Origin: Streptomyces sp. NBC_01716
GTDB taxonomy: Bacteria > Actinomycetota > Actinomycetes > Streptomycetales > Streptomycetaceae
Length of the DNA: 64,000 nucleotides
Direction of reading: 5' to 3'
Assembly: GCF_036248275.1 (NCBI RefSeq)
Contig: NZ_CP109181.1
Coordinates: 5,890,001 to 5,954,000 of the forward strand
Shown here: positions 1-10,478 of the stretch, in pieces
How positions within the stretch are numbered: the first letter of the stretch is position 1
How the letters are laid out: each line of letters begins with the position of its first letter
The notes under the pieces: generated by a model
Databases searched by the model: none
What the model was told of the DNA's origin: nothing
Seen by the model: the letters and a program-made list of their open reading frames with translations, nothing else
Translations under genes and position numbers: made by a program

Positions 1-359
1 CCGGTGATCATCGCGCTGTCACGGGAGGGGCGGGTGGCGGCCGTACGGCCCGCGGGCTGGGCCGGTACGTCCCCGCGCGCCGCGCCGGGGGCCGGGCGGC
101 GCTCCGCGTACAACAGGGCCCCGCGCAGGCGCTCTTCGCTCGTCGGTGGGCCCTGGTGGAGCAGGAACACCCCTGGCAGCAACTGCTGCCAGGGGCCGCC
201 GGGCCCGCAGCGCGCGGCGGCGTGTGCCGCGCTGACGCCGTGCTCGCGCAACTGCGCGGCGGACAGGACGCGCCGCTGCGCGCCGGCGAGGTGGCTGAGG
301 GGGCGGGGGAAGAGCGGGGAGGGGGTCTCGCCGCCGCAGGAGGTGGAGGAGTTGTTCAT
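1..359 (-). CDS. Partial hypothetical protein, AbiEi-antitoxin-like N-terminus
   Basis: This reading frame runs off the left edge, so only about the first 119 residues are present and the stop is not seen. It starts MNNSSTSCGGETPSPLF and continues with LREHGVSAAHAAARCGPGG and WQQLLPGVFLLHQGPPTSEE. The motif 'learn HG, x-A, GPGGPWQ-LPGV-LLH' resembles Streptomyces proteins annotated with a type IV toxin-antitoxin AbiEi N-terminal winged-helix domain. Many of those are stand-alone proteins and not proven antitoxins. The ATG is chosen because the upstream sequence (about 150 bases to the pepN stop) is non-coding. The function is unknown, and the family assignment is from memory of the motif. Confidence 0.55.
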   Translation of the reverse strand, partial: MNNSSTSCGGETPSPLFPRPLSHLAGAQRRVLSAAQLREHGVSAAHAAARCGPGGPWQQLLPGVFLLHQGPPTSEERLRGALLYAERRPAPGAARGDVPAQPAGRTAATRPSRDSAMIT

Positions 360-509
360 GTCCGGGGCTTCCCCGCGAACCGCCCACCCGCTAACCGCTG
401 TTACGAGCCCGTCGACAAACCCGGACAAGCTCGCCCTAAAGTACGGACGTTCGAATGCCGATCAGACGGGGCGCTTCCGGACGCGCCCCGCCCCGGAGAG
501 GCTCCCCGC

Positions 510-3155
<2,646 letters not shown>

Positions 3156-3313
3156 GGGCACTCCTTCGTGTGCGTGTTTATGTCTGCAACGGCTCGAATT
3201 CTCCCACGGGCCCCTGGCGAACCCGCTCCGGGAATGCCTGCGGCGGCCGGTGGTGTTCCGGGTACGTTGCCCATCGCTGGACCGCACGTTTTCTTCTGAG
3301 GAGAGACTCGCCC

Positions 3314-3952
3314 ATGAGCGAAACCAATACCAGGACGCCGGTCGACTTCTGGTTCGACCCGATCTGCCCCTGGGCCTGGATGACCTCCCGCTGGATGCTG
3401 GAGGTGGAGAAGGTCAGGAACGTCGAGGTCAGCTGGCATGTGATGAGCCTGGCCGTGCTGAACGAGGACAAGCTCGACGAGATTCCGGAGGCGTACCGGG
3501 AGGGTTTGAAGGCCGCCTGGGGCCCGGTCCGCGTCGTGGTCGCCGCCCAGCAGCTGCACGGCGACGAGGTGGTCGGCAAGCTCTACACCGCGCTCGGTAC
3601 CCGCTTCCACAACGCCGGTGAGGGCAACAACCGCGAGTCCGTCGCCGCGGCGCTCGCCGACGCCGGTCTGCCGGCCGACCTCATCGAATACATGGACAAG
3701 GACACCTACGACACCGAGCTGCGCGCCTCCCACAAGGAGGGCATCGACAAGGTCGGCCAGGAGGTCGGCACCCCCGTGATCGCGGTGCCGGGATCGGACG
3801 GCGAGCAGATCGCCTTCTTCGGCCCGGTCGTCACTCCCGCGCCCAAGGGCGACGAGGCCGCGAAGCTGTGGGACGGGACCCTGATGGTCGCCTCGATCCC
3901 CGGCTTCTACGAGATCAAGCGCACCCGTACGCAGGGCCCGGTCTTCGACTGA
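3314..3952 (+). CDS. DsbA-fold, mycothiol-dependent nitroreductase (Rv2466c family)
   Basis: A cytoplasmic thioredoxin-fold (DsbA/FrnE-like) protein of 212 residues. The N-terminus FWFDPICPWAWMTSRW and the blocks SWHVMSLAVLNE and GTPVIAV match the Rv2466c family, which uses mycothiol for reduction of oxidised or nitro substrates. The active site reads CPWA, not the CPWC of the M. tuberculosis enzyme, so only the first cysteine is present and a monothiol mechanism is implied. An AGGAG ribosome-binding site lies about 11 bases before the ATG. The gene is divergent from pepN and ends in a strong hairpin shared with convergent sodF. Family call is confident; the substrate is unknown. Confidence 0.9.
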   Translation: MSETNTRTPVDFWFDPICPWAWMTSRWMLEVEKVRNVEVSWHVMSLAVLNEDKLDEIPEAYREGLKAAWGPVRVVVAAQQLHGDEVVGKLYTALGTRFHNAGEGNNRESVAAALADAGLPADLIEYMDKDTYDTELRASHKEGIDKVGQEVGTPVIAVPGSDGEQIAFFGPVVTPAPKGDEAAKLWDGTLMVASIPGFYEIKRTRTQGPVFD

Positions 3953-3996
3953 GCCGTCTGTTGGCCGGGGCGGCTACGCGCGGTCGGTGACAGGGA

Positions 3997-4035
3997 GAAG
4001 GACCCCCGCGAGTCATGTCCTCGCGGGGGTCCTTC
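3997..4035. terminator. Bidirectional hairpin terminator between the reductase and sodF
   Basis: Perfect 16-base arms (GAAGGACCCCCGCGAG and its complement) with a 7-base loop lie between two convergent genes. There is no long T-run, as is common in Streptomyces terminators. Confidence 0.85.
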
Positions 4036-4107
4036 GTCATTCCGTCCGCACGTGAAGGGTGAGAAGACGATCACGAGCAGGACGTCTTTCAGGGGCGGCC
4101 GGTCCCG

Positions 4108-4752
4108 TCAGGGGGCAAGGAGCAGGACGTCGTCCCGCTCCTTCGCCGCCGCGTAACGCCGCGCCACGTCCTGCCAGTTCACGACACGCCACATCGCCTC
4201 GATGAAGTCCACCTTCTGGTTCTTGTACTGGAGGTAGAAGGCGTGCTCCCAGGCGTCGAAGACCAAGACCGGCACGGAGCCCTGCCCGATGTTGCCCTGG
4301 TGGTCGTAGACCTGCTCCACGATCAGCCGGCCGCTGACCGGCTCGTACGCCAGGACGCCCCAGCCGGAGCCCTGTGTGGTCGCCGCGGCTTTCGTGAGCT
4401 GGGCCTTGAAGCCGGCGAAGGAGCCGAACGACTCGGTGATCGCGTCGGCGAGGTCGCCGACACCGTCGGCCGCCAGCGGCTCGCCGCCGCCGTTGTCGCC
4501 CGTCATGTTGTGCCAGTAGATCGAGTGGAGGATATGGCCGGACAGATGGAACGCCAGGCTCTTCTGGAGGCCGTTGATCGCGCCCCAGGACTCCTTGCCG
4601 CGTGCCTCGTCCAGCTGCTCCAGGGTGTCGTTCGCCCCCTTCACGTACGCGGCGTGGTGCTTGTCGTGGTGCAGCTCGATGATCTGCGGATTGATGACCG
4701 GTTCGAGCGCCGCGTAGTCGTAGGGGAGTTCGGGGAGTGTGTAGATGGCCAT
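4108..4752 (-). CDS. sodF: Superoxide dismutase, Fe/Mn family (iron type)
   Basis: Converts superoxide to hydrogen peroxide and oxygen. The 214-residue protein begins MAIYTLPELPYDYAALEP. Metal ligands are visible: His28 in ELHHDKHH, His76 in GHILHSIYW, and the Asp and His of VFDAWEHAFYLQY. The start is set by homology and by a GGAGGG-like site just upstream; an in-frame extension of 15 residues would read through the promoter. A Nur-type palindrome sits about 23 bases upstream of the ATG. That fits an iron SOD shut off when nickel is plentiful, as described for S. coelicolor sodF. A nickel SOD gene is not in this window. Metal choice (Fe rather than Mn) is inferred from that box and from the genus. 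Confidence 0.95.
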   Translation of the reverse strand: MAIYTLPELPYDYAALEPVINPQIIELHHDKHHAAYVKGANDTLEQLDEARGKESWGAINGLQKSLAFHLSGHILHSIYWHNMTGDNGGGEPLAADGVGDLADAITESFGSFAGFKAQLTKAAATTQGSGWGVLAYEPVSGRLIVEQVYDHQGNIGQGSVPVLVFDAWEHAFYLQYKNQKVDFIEAMWRVVNWQDVARRYAAAKERDDVLLLAP

Positions 4753-4775
4753 GGGCGAGCCCTCCTGCTGCTTAT

Positions 4776-4790
4776 TGCACATCCTATGCA
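4776..4790. promoter_or_regulatory. Putative Nur (nickel/Fur-family) operator of sodF
   Basis: TGCAC-ATCCT-ATGCA reads tGCa-x6/7-tGCA on both strands and fits the published Streptomyces Nur pattern (tGCaa-N5-ttGCA). It lies 24-38 bases upstream of the sodF start, where a bound repressor would block initiation. Binding is inferred from the match only. Confidence 0.65.
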
Positions 4791-4837
4791 AATGCACGCT
4801 AACAGCAAGAGGGCTCGATACTGATCAGGCGCTGGTC

Positions 4838-5929
4838 CTAGGTCCCCGAAGCCTCCACAGCGTCCCGGGCCATCGCCGCGATGTCCGGGTAGTCGGTCAC
4901 CACCGCGTCCACACCACGCCCGAAGTGCAGCGCGTACTCGGCGAAGGCGTCACCGAACTCGTTGGGATTCGTGCCGCGCCGGAACTGCGCGGGCAGGTAC
5001 TGGTTCTCCGCGCGGAAGGTGTACGCGCCCACCTTCAGACCCGCCCGGTGCGCATCCGCCAACAGGGTGAACGGCTCCATGACGGACGACTTGTCCGGGC
5101 CGATCCAGTCCGCGTACCGCGCGATCTTCCGCAGCCCCTCCGGCGTCATCATGTCCTTGTACGTCGTGGGGTCACCCGCCGCGACATGGTCGTACGGTGC
5201 GCCCGTCGTCCCCAGCGCCTGCCAGAGCGGCAGCCGCAGCCGTTCGTCGGCGAACGCGGCGAGACTGCTGGGCTCGAACGACTGGACCACGCACTCGTCG
5301 GCGTCCAGCCGGTAGCGCCGCACGATCCGCGCCAGCGCAGGCTCCAGGGGCAGCCCGATGGAGCGGAAGTACGTGGGGTGCTTGGTCTCCGGGAAGACGG
5401 CGATCCGGCGGCGGTGGCGCCGGGACAGCTCGCGCGCCAGCTTCACGACCTCCTCGAAGGTCATCACCGGCTCGCGGCCGTCGAAGACGGTGTTGCGGTT
5501 ACGGATCAGCGGCAGCCGCTCGACCGCCCGCAGGGTCTTCAGCTCCGCCAGTGTGAAGTCCTCGGTGAACCAGCCGGTCACCGGTTTCCCGTCGACCGTC
5601 TTGGTCGTACGCCGGTCCGCGAACTCGGAGTGCTTCGCGATGTCCGTCGTCTGCGAGATCTCGTTCTCGTGCCGCACGACCAGGACATGGTCCTTGGTGG
5701 GTACGAGATCGGGCTCGATCCAGTCGGCGCCCGTCTGCACCGCGTAGGTGTACGCCGCCGCCGTGTGCTCGGGCCGCCACCCGGCGGCGCCCCGGTGCCC
5801 GATGACCACGGGCCGTCGGTCTCCCTCCCTGGCACCGGCCGCTGCGGCGGGCAGCGCGGTGACGGCGGTGACGGCGGTCGCGGCGCCGGCCGCGAGCAGT
5901 ATCGAGCGGCGTCTGGGCTGTGCGGACAT
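4838..5929 (-). CDS. Secreted glycerophosphodiester phosphodiesterase (Tat signal)
   Basis: Hydrolyses glycerophosphodiesters to glycerol-3-phosphate and an alcohol, probably outside the membrane. The 363-residue protein has a twin-arginine leader (QPRRRSILLAAGAA, hydrophobic core, ALPAAAAGA). The GDPD domain starts at about residue 40 with VVIGHRGAAGWRPEHT, where His45 and the nearby Glu are catalytic. IEPDLVPTKDHVLVVRHE supplies the second His. The ATG follows GGGAGA; a longer in-frame start exists upstream but has no leader logic. The protein resembles GlpQ, though the motif PEHT differs from the usual PENT. It stands alone between sodF and the sugar operon, and could supply glycerol-3-phosphate from lipid or teichoic-acid debris. 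Confidence 0.9.
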   Translation of the reverse strand: MSAQPRRRSILLAAGAATAVTAVTALPAAAAGAREGDRRPVVIGHRGAAGWRPEHTAAAYTYAVQTGADWIEPDLVPTKDHVLVVRHENEISQTTDIAKHSEFADRRTTKTVDGKPVTGWFTEDFTLAELKTLRAVERLPLIRNRNTVFDGREPVMTFEEVVKLARELSRRHRRRIAVFPETKHPTYFRSIGLPLEPALARIVRRYRLDADECVVQSFEPSSLAAFADERLRLPLWQALGTTGAPYDHVAAGDPTTYKDMMTPEGLRKIARYADWIGPDKSSVMEPFTLLADAHRAGLKVGAYTFRAENQYLPAQFRRGTNPNEFGDAFAEYALHFGRGVDAVVTDYPDIAAMARDAVEASGT

Positions 5930-5947
5930 ACGGGTCTCCCTCGTAAG

Positions 5948-5971
5948 GCTCGTGAGCTCGTGAGCTCGTGA
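5948..5971. repeat. Triple tandem 8-mer upstream of the phosphodiesterase gene
   Basis: GCTCGTGA occurs three times head to tail, starting 19 bases before the GDPD start codon. It lies in the leader or promoter zone of that gene. It may be simple slippage; no factor is recognised. Confidence 0.6.
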
Positions 5972-6113
5972 GTCGGCGGACGGTCGGCGAAATCCAGGGG
6001 ACGGCGGCAGCACGATAGGCAGGCACCCGGGCCGAGTTGGCGCGGTACGCGGCGGATTCACCGGCTGTACGGCGGGCGGCCGTCCCGGGTTCACCAGGGG
6101 CGCCGGGACGCGG

Positions 6114-7514
6114 TCAGGTACGGCGCCGCGCCGCCGCCAGACGCGCCAAGTGGTCCTCGTACCCCTTCGCGTAGTACGCCGCCCGCGCCGGGTCCGGCTC
6201 GATCACCGCCGTCGGGGCCGTCCACCGGGCGACGTCCAGCGCCACCCCGTGCCGCGCGGCCGACGCGATCACCGCGCCGCGCGCGCCCACCTCGCCCTCC
6301 ACGATCCGCAGCGGCCTGCCCAGCACATCGGCGAACAGTCGCGTCCACGCGGGGCTGCGCGTACCGCCGCCGCACACCGCCAGCGTGCCCGTCAGACCCG
6401 CCGCCTCCAGACAGTGGCGGGCGGCGTAGGCGATGCCCTCGCACGTGGCCCGGATCAGATCGGCCGGCGTCGACTCCAGTGAGACGCCCGTCAGTTCGGC
6501 GCGCAGCGCCGGGTCCACGAACGGCGCGCGTTCGCCCGACGGCGCGAAGTAGGGCAGCACCCGCACACCGCCCGCGCCCGGCTCCACCGCGTCGAGCAGC
6601 GCGTCCACCTCCGCGTGGTCCGTGCCGGTCGTCGTCAGCACCCAGTCCAGCGCCGCCGTCCCCACCATCGCGGGCATCGCGCGCAGCCAGTGTCCCGGCC
6701 GGTCCGTCGAGATGTGCAGCCCGCCGGGCTCACCGTCCAGGTCGAGCGTGTCCGTCGCGACGAGCGAGGCCAGACACGTGCCGATGATGAGCAGCCCGTC
6801 GCCCGGCTCCGTGACCCCCGCGCCCAGCGCGCTGGCCGGCAGGTCGTAGGGCCCGTTGGCGATCCGTACACCCGAGGGCAGTTCACCGATCGCGATCGGA
6901 TCGCTGACCGGCGCGAGCAGCGGCGCCCGGTGCGTGAGCCCCAACTCGGCGAGCACGTCGGGGGAATACGTGCGCGTCCTCGGGTCCAGGAACGGCATCG
7001 ACGCGTCAGAGACATCCGTCGCCCGCACCCCGGTGAGCCGCTGGAAGACCATGTCCTTGCAGTACAGCGCCGTCTCCGCGGCCTGAAGCGCCGCCGGCTC
7101 ATGACGGTCGAGCCAGGCGAGCAAGGGGCCCGGACAGCCGGGGAACATCGCGCTGCCGCTGCGCCGGAACACCGAATCGAAGACCCCCGACGCCAGCCAC
7201 GCGTTCACGAACTCATGGGCCCTGCCGTCCATCCAGGAGATGGCGGGCCGCACCGGACGCCCCTGCGCGTCGACCAGCCAGACCCCGTCGCCCTGACCGG
7301 TGAGCCCGGCGAGCTCGACCGGGCCGGGCAGCGCGGCGGTGAGCGTACCGAGGGCGTCGACGACCGCGCCGTACAACTCGTCCATGTCCTGCTCGACATG
7401 GCCGCCGCGGATGTCCAGACGCACCGGGCGGGACTCGACGGCGAGCGCGTCGCCTCCGTCGTCGAAGGCCGCGGCCTTCACCGTGGACGTGCCGACATCG
7501 ATACCGACGAACAT
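6114..7514 (-). CDS. FGGY-family carbohydrate kinase (xylulokinase-like)
   Basis: ATP-dependent sugar or polyol kinase of 466 residues. The N-terminal phosphate loop is MFVGIDVGTSTVKAAAF. TGQGDGVW follows, with the FGGY C-terminal nucleotide region CGGGTRSPAWTRLFADVLG. The ATG is preferred over the adjacent GTG because AGGAG then has a 6-base spacing. It is the last gene of an eight-gene minus-strand operon (binding protein, permeases, ATPases, DeoR regulator, dehydrogenase), 30 bases after the dehydrogenase gene. A second FGGY kinase is encoded on the other strand at the far end of the island. The substrate cannot be read from sequence; a pentulose, tetrulose or polyol is likely. Confidence 0.88.
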   Translation of the reverse strand: MFVGIDVGTSTVKAAAFDDGGDALAVESRPVRLDIRGGHVEQDMDELYGAVVDALGTLTAALPGPVELAGLTGQGDGVWLVDAQGRPVRPAISWMDGRAHEFVNAWLASGVFDSVFRRSGSAMFPGCPGPLLAWLDRHEPAALQAAETALYCKDMVFQRLTGVRATDVSDASMPFLDPRTRTYSPDVLAELGLTHRAPLLAPVSDPIAIGELPSGVRIANGPYDLPASALGAGVTEPGDGLLIIGTCLASLVATDTLDLDGEPGGLHISTDRPGHWLRAMPAMVGTAALDWVLTTTGTDHAEVDALLDAVEPGAGGVRVLPYFAPSGERAPFVDPALRAELTGVSLESTPADLIRATCEGIAYAARHCLEAAGLTGTLAVCGGGTRSPAWTRLFADVLGRPLRIVEGEVGARGAVIASAARHGVALDVARWTAPTAVIEPDPARAAYYAKGYEDHLARLAAARRRT

Positions 7515-7544
7515 CACGCTCTCCTTGAGGATCGGTCCCCGCGC

Positions 7545-8555
7545 TCAGGTCAGGCAGTGCGCCGGCGGCTCGCCCTTGGCGTAGCGCGCCACCTCCGCCG
7601 CCGCGATCCGCGCGGCTTTGCGCGCCACGGCCTTGCTCGCCCCGCCCAGATGCGGGGTCAGCACCAGATTCGGCGTGCGGCGCAGCCGGGAGCCGGCCGG
7701 CAGCGGCTCCTGCTCGTACGTGTCGAGCGCCGCCGTCGCGAGCTGCCCGCTGTCGAGCGCGTCGCAGAGCGCTTCGGTGTCGAGCAGCCCGCCGCGCGCC
7801 ACGTTCACCAGGGCCGATCCCCTTGGCATCAGGGCGAGTTCGGGCGCGCCGATCAGCCGCCGGGTCTCCGGGGTGAGCCTGGCGTGCAGCGTGACGACGC
7901 TCGACCGGGACAGCAGCGACTTGAGCGACTTGGCCCGCATGCCGTGCACGTCGCCGCGTACGTACGGGTCGTACACCTCCACCTCCGCGCCGAACGCGGT
8001 CAGCACGCGGGCGACCCGGCTGCCGACCGCGCCGTAGCCGATCAGCCCGACCGGGGTGTCCTCCAGCTCCGGGCCGCAGCGCGCGTAGGTGTAGTGCGAG
8101 GCGTCCCACTCCCCGTCCAGGGCCAGGGAGTTGTGCGCCTGCGGGATCCGGCGCAGGGCCGCCAGCATCATCCCGACGGTGAACTCGGCGGTGGCCGCCG
8201 CGTTGCGCCCCGGCGCGAAGCAGACCTTCACACCGCGCGCCCTGGCCGCGTCGACGTTGACGTTGACCGGTCCGCCCCGGCACACCGCGACCATCCGCAG
8301 GGCGGGCGACGCGGCCAGCACCCGCTCGGTGAAGGGACCCATCTGGGTCACACAGACCTCCACCCCGTCCAGCGCCTCGATCAGCGCGTCCTCGCGGTCG
8401 TTGGCCTCATGGACCTCGGCGACCTCGCCGAACGGCGTGAGCGGCCAGGGGAGGGTGAGTTCGGTGATCTCGGCCGGTCCCGCGACACAGCGCCGCAGGG
8501 CCTCGGTGATCAGGGAGTTGAGGACGAAGTGGTCACCCGCGGCGAGGATCTTCAC
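7545..8555 (-). CDS. D-isomer-specific 2-hydroxyacid dehydrogenase
   Basis: NAD-dependent oxidoreductase of 336 residues with the two-domain 2-hydroxyacid dehydrogenase layout. The Rossmann motif GYGAVG is at about 173-178, with Asp196 at the end of the second strand (VYDP) pointing to NAD. Catalytic Arg254 lies in NVARGGLLD, Glu283 in DTYEQEP and His302 in TPHLGGAS. It starts at GTG inside a GTGA overlap with the upstream ATPase gene, so it is translationally coupled. In the operon it probably oxidises or reduces a sugar acid intermediate next to the kinase step. The substrate is unknown. Confidence 0.9.
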   Translation of the reverse strand: MKILAAGDHFVLNSLITEALRRCVAGPAEITELTLPWPLTPFGEVAEVHEANDREDALIEALDGVEVCVTQMGPFTERVLAASPALRMVAVCRGGPVNVNVDAARARGVKVCFAPGRNAAATAEFTVGMMLAALRRIPQAHNSLALDGEWDASHYTYARCGPELEDTPVGLIGYGAVGSRVARVLTAFGAEVEVYDPYVRGDVHGMRAKSLKSLLSRSSVVTLHARLTPETRRLIGAPELALMPRGSALVNVARGGLLDTEALCDALDSGQLATAALDTYEQEPLPAGSRLRRTPNLVLTPHLGGASKAVARKAARIAAAEVARYAKGEPPAHCLT

Positions 8556-9694
8556 GTCAGCGCGTCTCCTGTCTCGGCGTCGAACACGTGCGTGTGCGTC
8601 GGGTCGGCGCTGACGCGTACGGTGTCGCCCCGGTCCAGGCGGACATCCGGGCCGGTCTCCACGACCAGGGGTGCCGCGACGCCGTCGAGCGAGAGCGTGG
8701 CGATTCCGGACTCCAGGAGCGGCTCATGGGCGCTGACCGTAGCCCGGACGCCGCCGCCCGGCTCCGCGCTCCACCCGGTTTCCCCCGTCCCAGGTCCGGT
8801 CTCACCCTCCCGGGTCAGCCGCAGGTCCTCCGGACGGATGCCGAGCACCACCTCGCGGCCGGCGGGTGCGCCGGGCGGGCACGGGAAGCGCACGGCGTCC
8901 GCGAGCCGTATCCACCCGTCGTCCGCCACGGCGCCCGGCAGCAGATTGATCGCCGGTTCCCCCACGAAGTCGGCCACGAACACGTTCGCCGGGGCGTCGT
9001 AGATCTCGTACGCCGTGCCGACCTGCTGGATCACCCCGTCCCGCATGACCGCGATCCGGTCGGCGAGCGACAGCGCCTCCTCCTGGTCGTGCGTGACGAG
9101 GATCGTCGTATGGCCCAAGTCCCGCTGAATCCGCTTGAGTTCGCGGCGCGTCGTATCGCGCTGGGCGGCGTCCAGATGCGACAGCGGCTCGTCGAGGAGC
9201 AGTACGTCCGGCTCCCGGATCAGCGCCCTGGCCAGCGCGACGCGCTGCTTCTGGCCGCTGGAGAGACCGGCGGGCCGGGCCGCGAGCAGATCGGTGATAC
9301 CGATCCGCTCCGCCATGTCCCCCACGCGCCTGGCCCGTTCGGTGCGCCCGTACAGGCGGCGGGCCGCGAGCCCGAAGCCGAGATTCTCCGCGACGGTCAG
9401 CGGCGGGTAGAGCGCGTAGTTCTCGAAGGCGACGCCGATGTTCCGTTCCCGCGCGGGGAGGGCGACGACGGAGTCCCCGCCGACCAGGATGTCGCCGCCG
9501 GTCACGGACTCCAGACCGGCGATCATCCGCAGCGTGGTGGACTTGCCGCAGCCCGACGGGCCGAGCAGGCCGAGGAGTTCGCCAGAACGCAGCTCGATGT
9601 CGATGCCGCGCACCGCCTCCACGGCGGGACGGCCGCGCGGCACATAGGTCTTGCGCAGCGCACGCAGGGCCAGGCCGGGGCGCGGTTCAGTCAC
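8552..9694 (-). CDS. ABC transporter ATPase, CUT1 sugar type (second of a pair)
   Basis: A 380-residue ATPase with C-terminal TOBE-like region, of the UgpC/MsmK kind. Walker A is GPSGCGKST (about 44-52) and Walker B is VLLLDEP. The signature reads LSSGQKQRVALAR instead of LSGGQ. The Q-loop position is Glu in VAFENYALYP where Gln is usual. It overlaps the upstream DeoR gene by 8 bases and the downstream dehydrogenase by 4. With the companion ATPase in the same operon it probably forms a heterodimer energising the two permeases, as in the two-ATPase glycerol transporter (GlpS/GlpT) of rhizobia. That pairing is an inference from context. Confidence 0.92.
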   Translation of the reverse strand: MTEPRPGLALRALRKTYVPRGRPAVEAVRGIDIELRSGELLGLLGPSGCGKSTTLRMIAGLESVTGGDILVGGDSVVALPARERNIGVAFENYALYPPLTVAENLGFGLAARRLYGRTERARRVGDMAERIGITDLLAARPAGLSSGQKQRVALARALIREPDVLLLDEPLSHLDAAQRDTTRRELKRIQRDLGHTTILVTHDQEEALSLADRIAVMRDGVIQQVGTAYEIYDAPANVFVADFVGEPAINLLPGAVADDGWIRLADAVRFPCPPGAPAGREVVLGIRPEDLRLTREGETGPGTGETGWSAEPGGGVRATVSAHEPLLESGIATLSLDGVAAPLVVETGPDVRLDRGDTVRVSADPTHTHVFDAETGDALT

Positions 9695-10478
9695 CGCCCA
9701 CCTCGCAGACGTCGTAGGGGACCTTGTGCTCGTCCAGATCGCGCAGCGCCTCGGCGGAGGCGCCGGCGTCCACGAGCACCAGATCGAAGGCGGAGAGCGG
9801 GGCCAGGCGGTGCAGCGCGGCCCGGCCGAGCTTGGAGTGGTCGAGCAGCAGGACGTTCCTGGCCGCCGAGCCGAGCATCGCCCGCTTCACGGACACGATG
9901 TGCTGCTCCTGGTGGTAGGCGAAGCCGCCGGAGACGGCGGAGGTGGAGGTGAAACAGAGGTCGACCTGGAGCGACTGCACGGCCTCGACGCAACTGACCC
10001 CGAGGAAGGAGGAGTGCAGCGGGTCGTAGTCGCCGCCGAGCGCCATCAGATGGATGCCGCGCTCCCCTGACAGCAGATTGATCGCCTCCAGGAAGTTGGT
10101 GACGACGGTCAGCGGGGTGATGGAGCCGAGCCGGCGCGCGATCTCCAGGGTGGAGGTCGAGTCGTCCAGCATCACCGCCATGCCGGGCTCGATCAGGCTC
10201 AGCGCGTGCCGGGCGATCGCCGCCTTCTCCTCGTGCATGGCCTTGAGCCGGAAGGCGACGTTCGACTCGAAGACGCCGGACGGCTGGGCGGTCACCCCAC
10301 CCCTGAACTTCCTTACGATGCCCTGCCGTTCGAGCTCGTCCAGATCTCGGTGGATGGTCATCAGGCTGACGTCGAAGCGTGCTGCCAGCTCGGCGGCGGT
10401 GCCCTCGCCCCGTGCGAGGACGTACTCGGCTATCGCCGCCTGGCGCGAGGCGGGCCCGCGCTGCTGCTGGGTGCTCAT
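9687..10478 (-). CDS. DeoR/GlpR-family transcriptional regulator
   Basis: A 263-residue regulator. The N-terminal helix-turn-helix covers about 12-55 (AAELAARFDVSLMTIHRDL), with the family hallmark 'S-x-MTIHRDL' and then GIVRKFRGG. The C-terminal DeoR sensor domain has the sugar-phosphate-isomerase-like fold and contains MLDDSTSTLEIARRL and TVVTNFLEAINLL. It is sandwiched between the two ATPase genes by ATGA (upstream) and 8-base (downstream) overlaps, so it is made with the operon. It probably represses the operon and the divergent kinase gene until a phosphorylated sugar binds. The likely operator is in the divergent intergenic region near 14.95 kb. Confidence 0.92.
   Translation of the reverse strand: MSTQQQRGPASRQAAIAEYVLARGEGTAAELAARFDVSLMTIHRDLDELERQGIVRKFRGGVTAQPSGVFESNVAFRLKAMHEEKAAIARHALSLIEPGMAVMLDDSTSTLEIARRLGSITPLTVVTNFLEAINLLSGERGIHLMALGGDYDPLHSSFLGVSCVEAVQSLQVDLCFTSTSAVSGGFAYHQEQHIVSVKRAMLGSAARNVLLLDHSKLGRAALHRLAPLSAFDLVLVDAGASAEALRDLDEHKVPYDVCEVGGD

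Noticed and set aside
1..359. Complete type IV toxin-antitoxin system at the left edge
   Set aside because: Only an AbiEi-like N-terminal motif is seen; no toxin gene is in the window and the gene is truncated by the edge.
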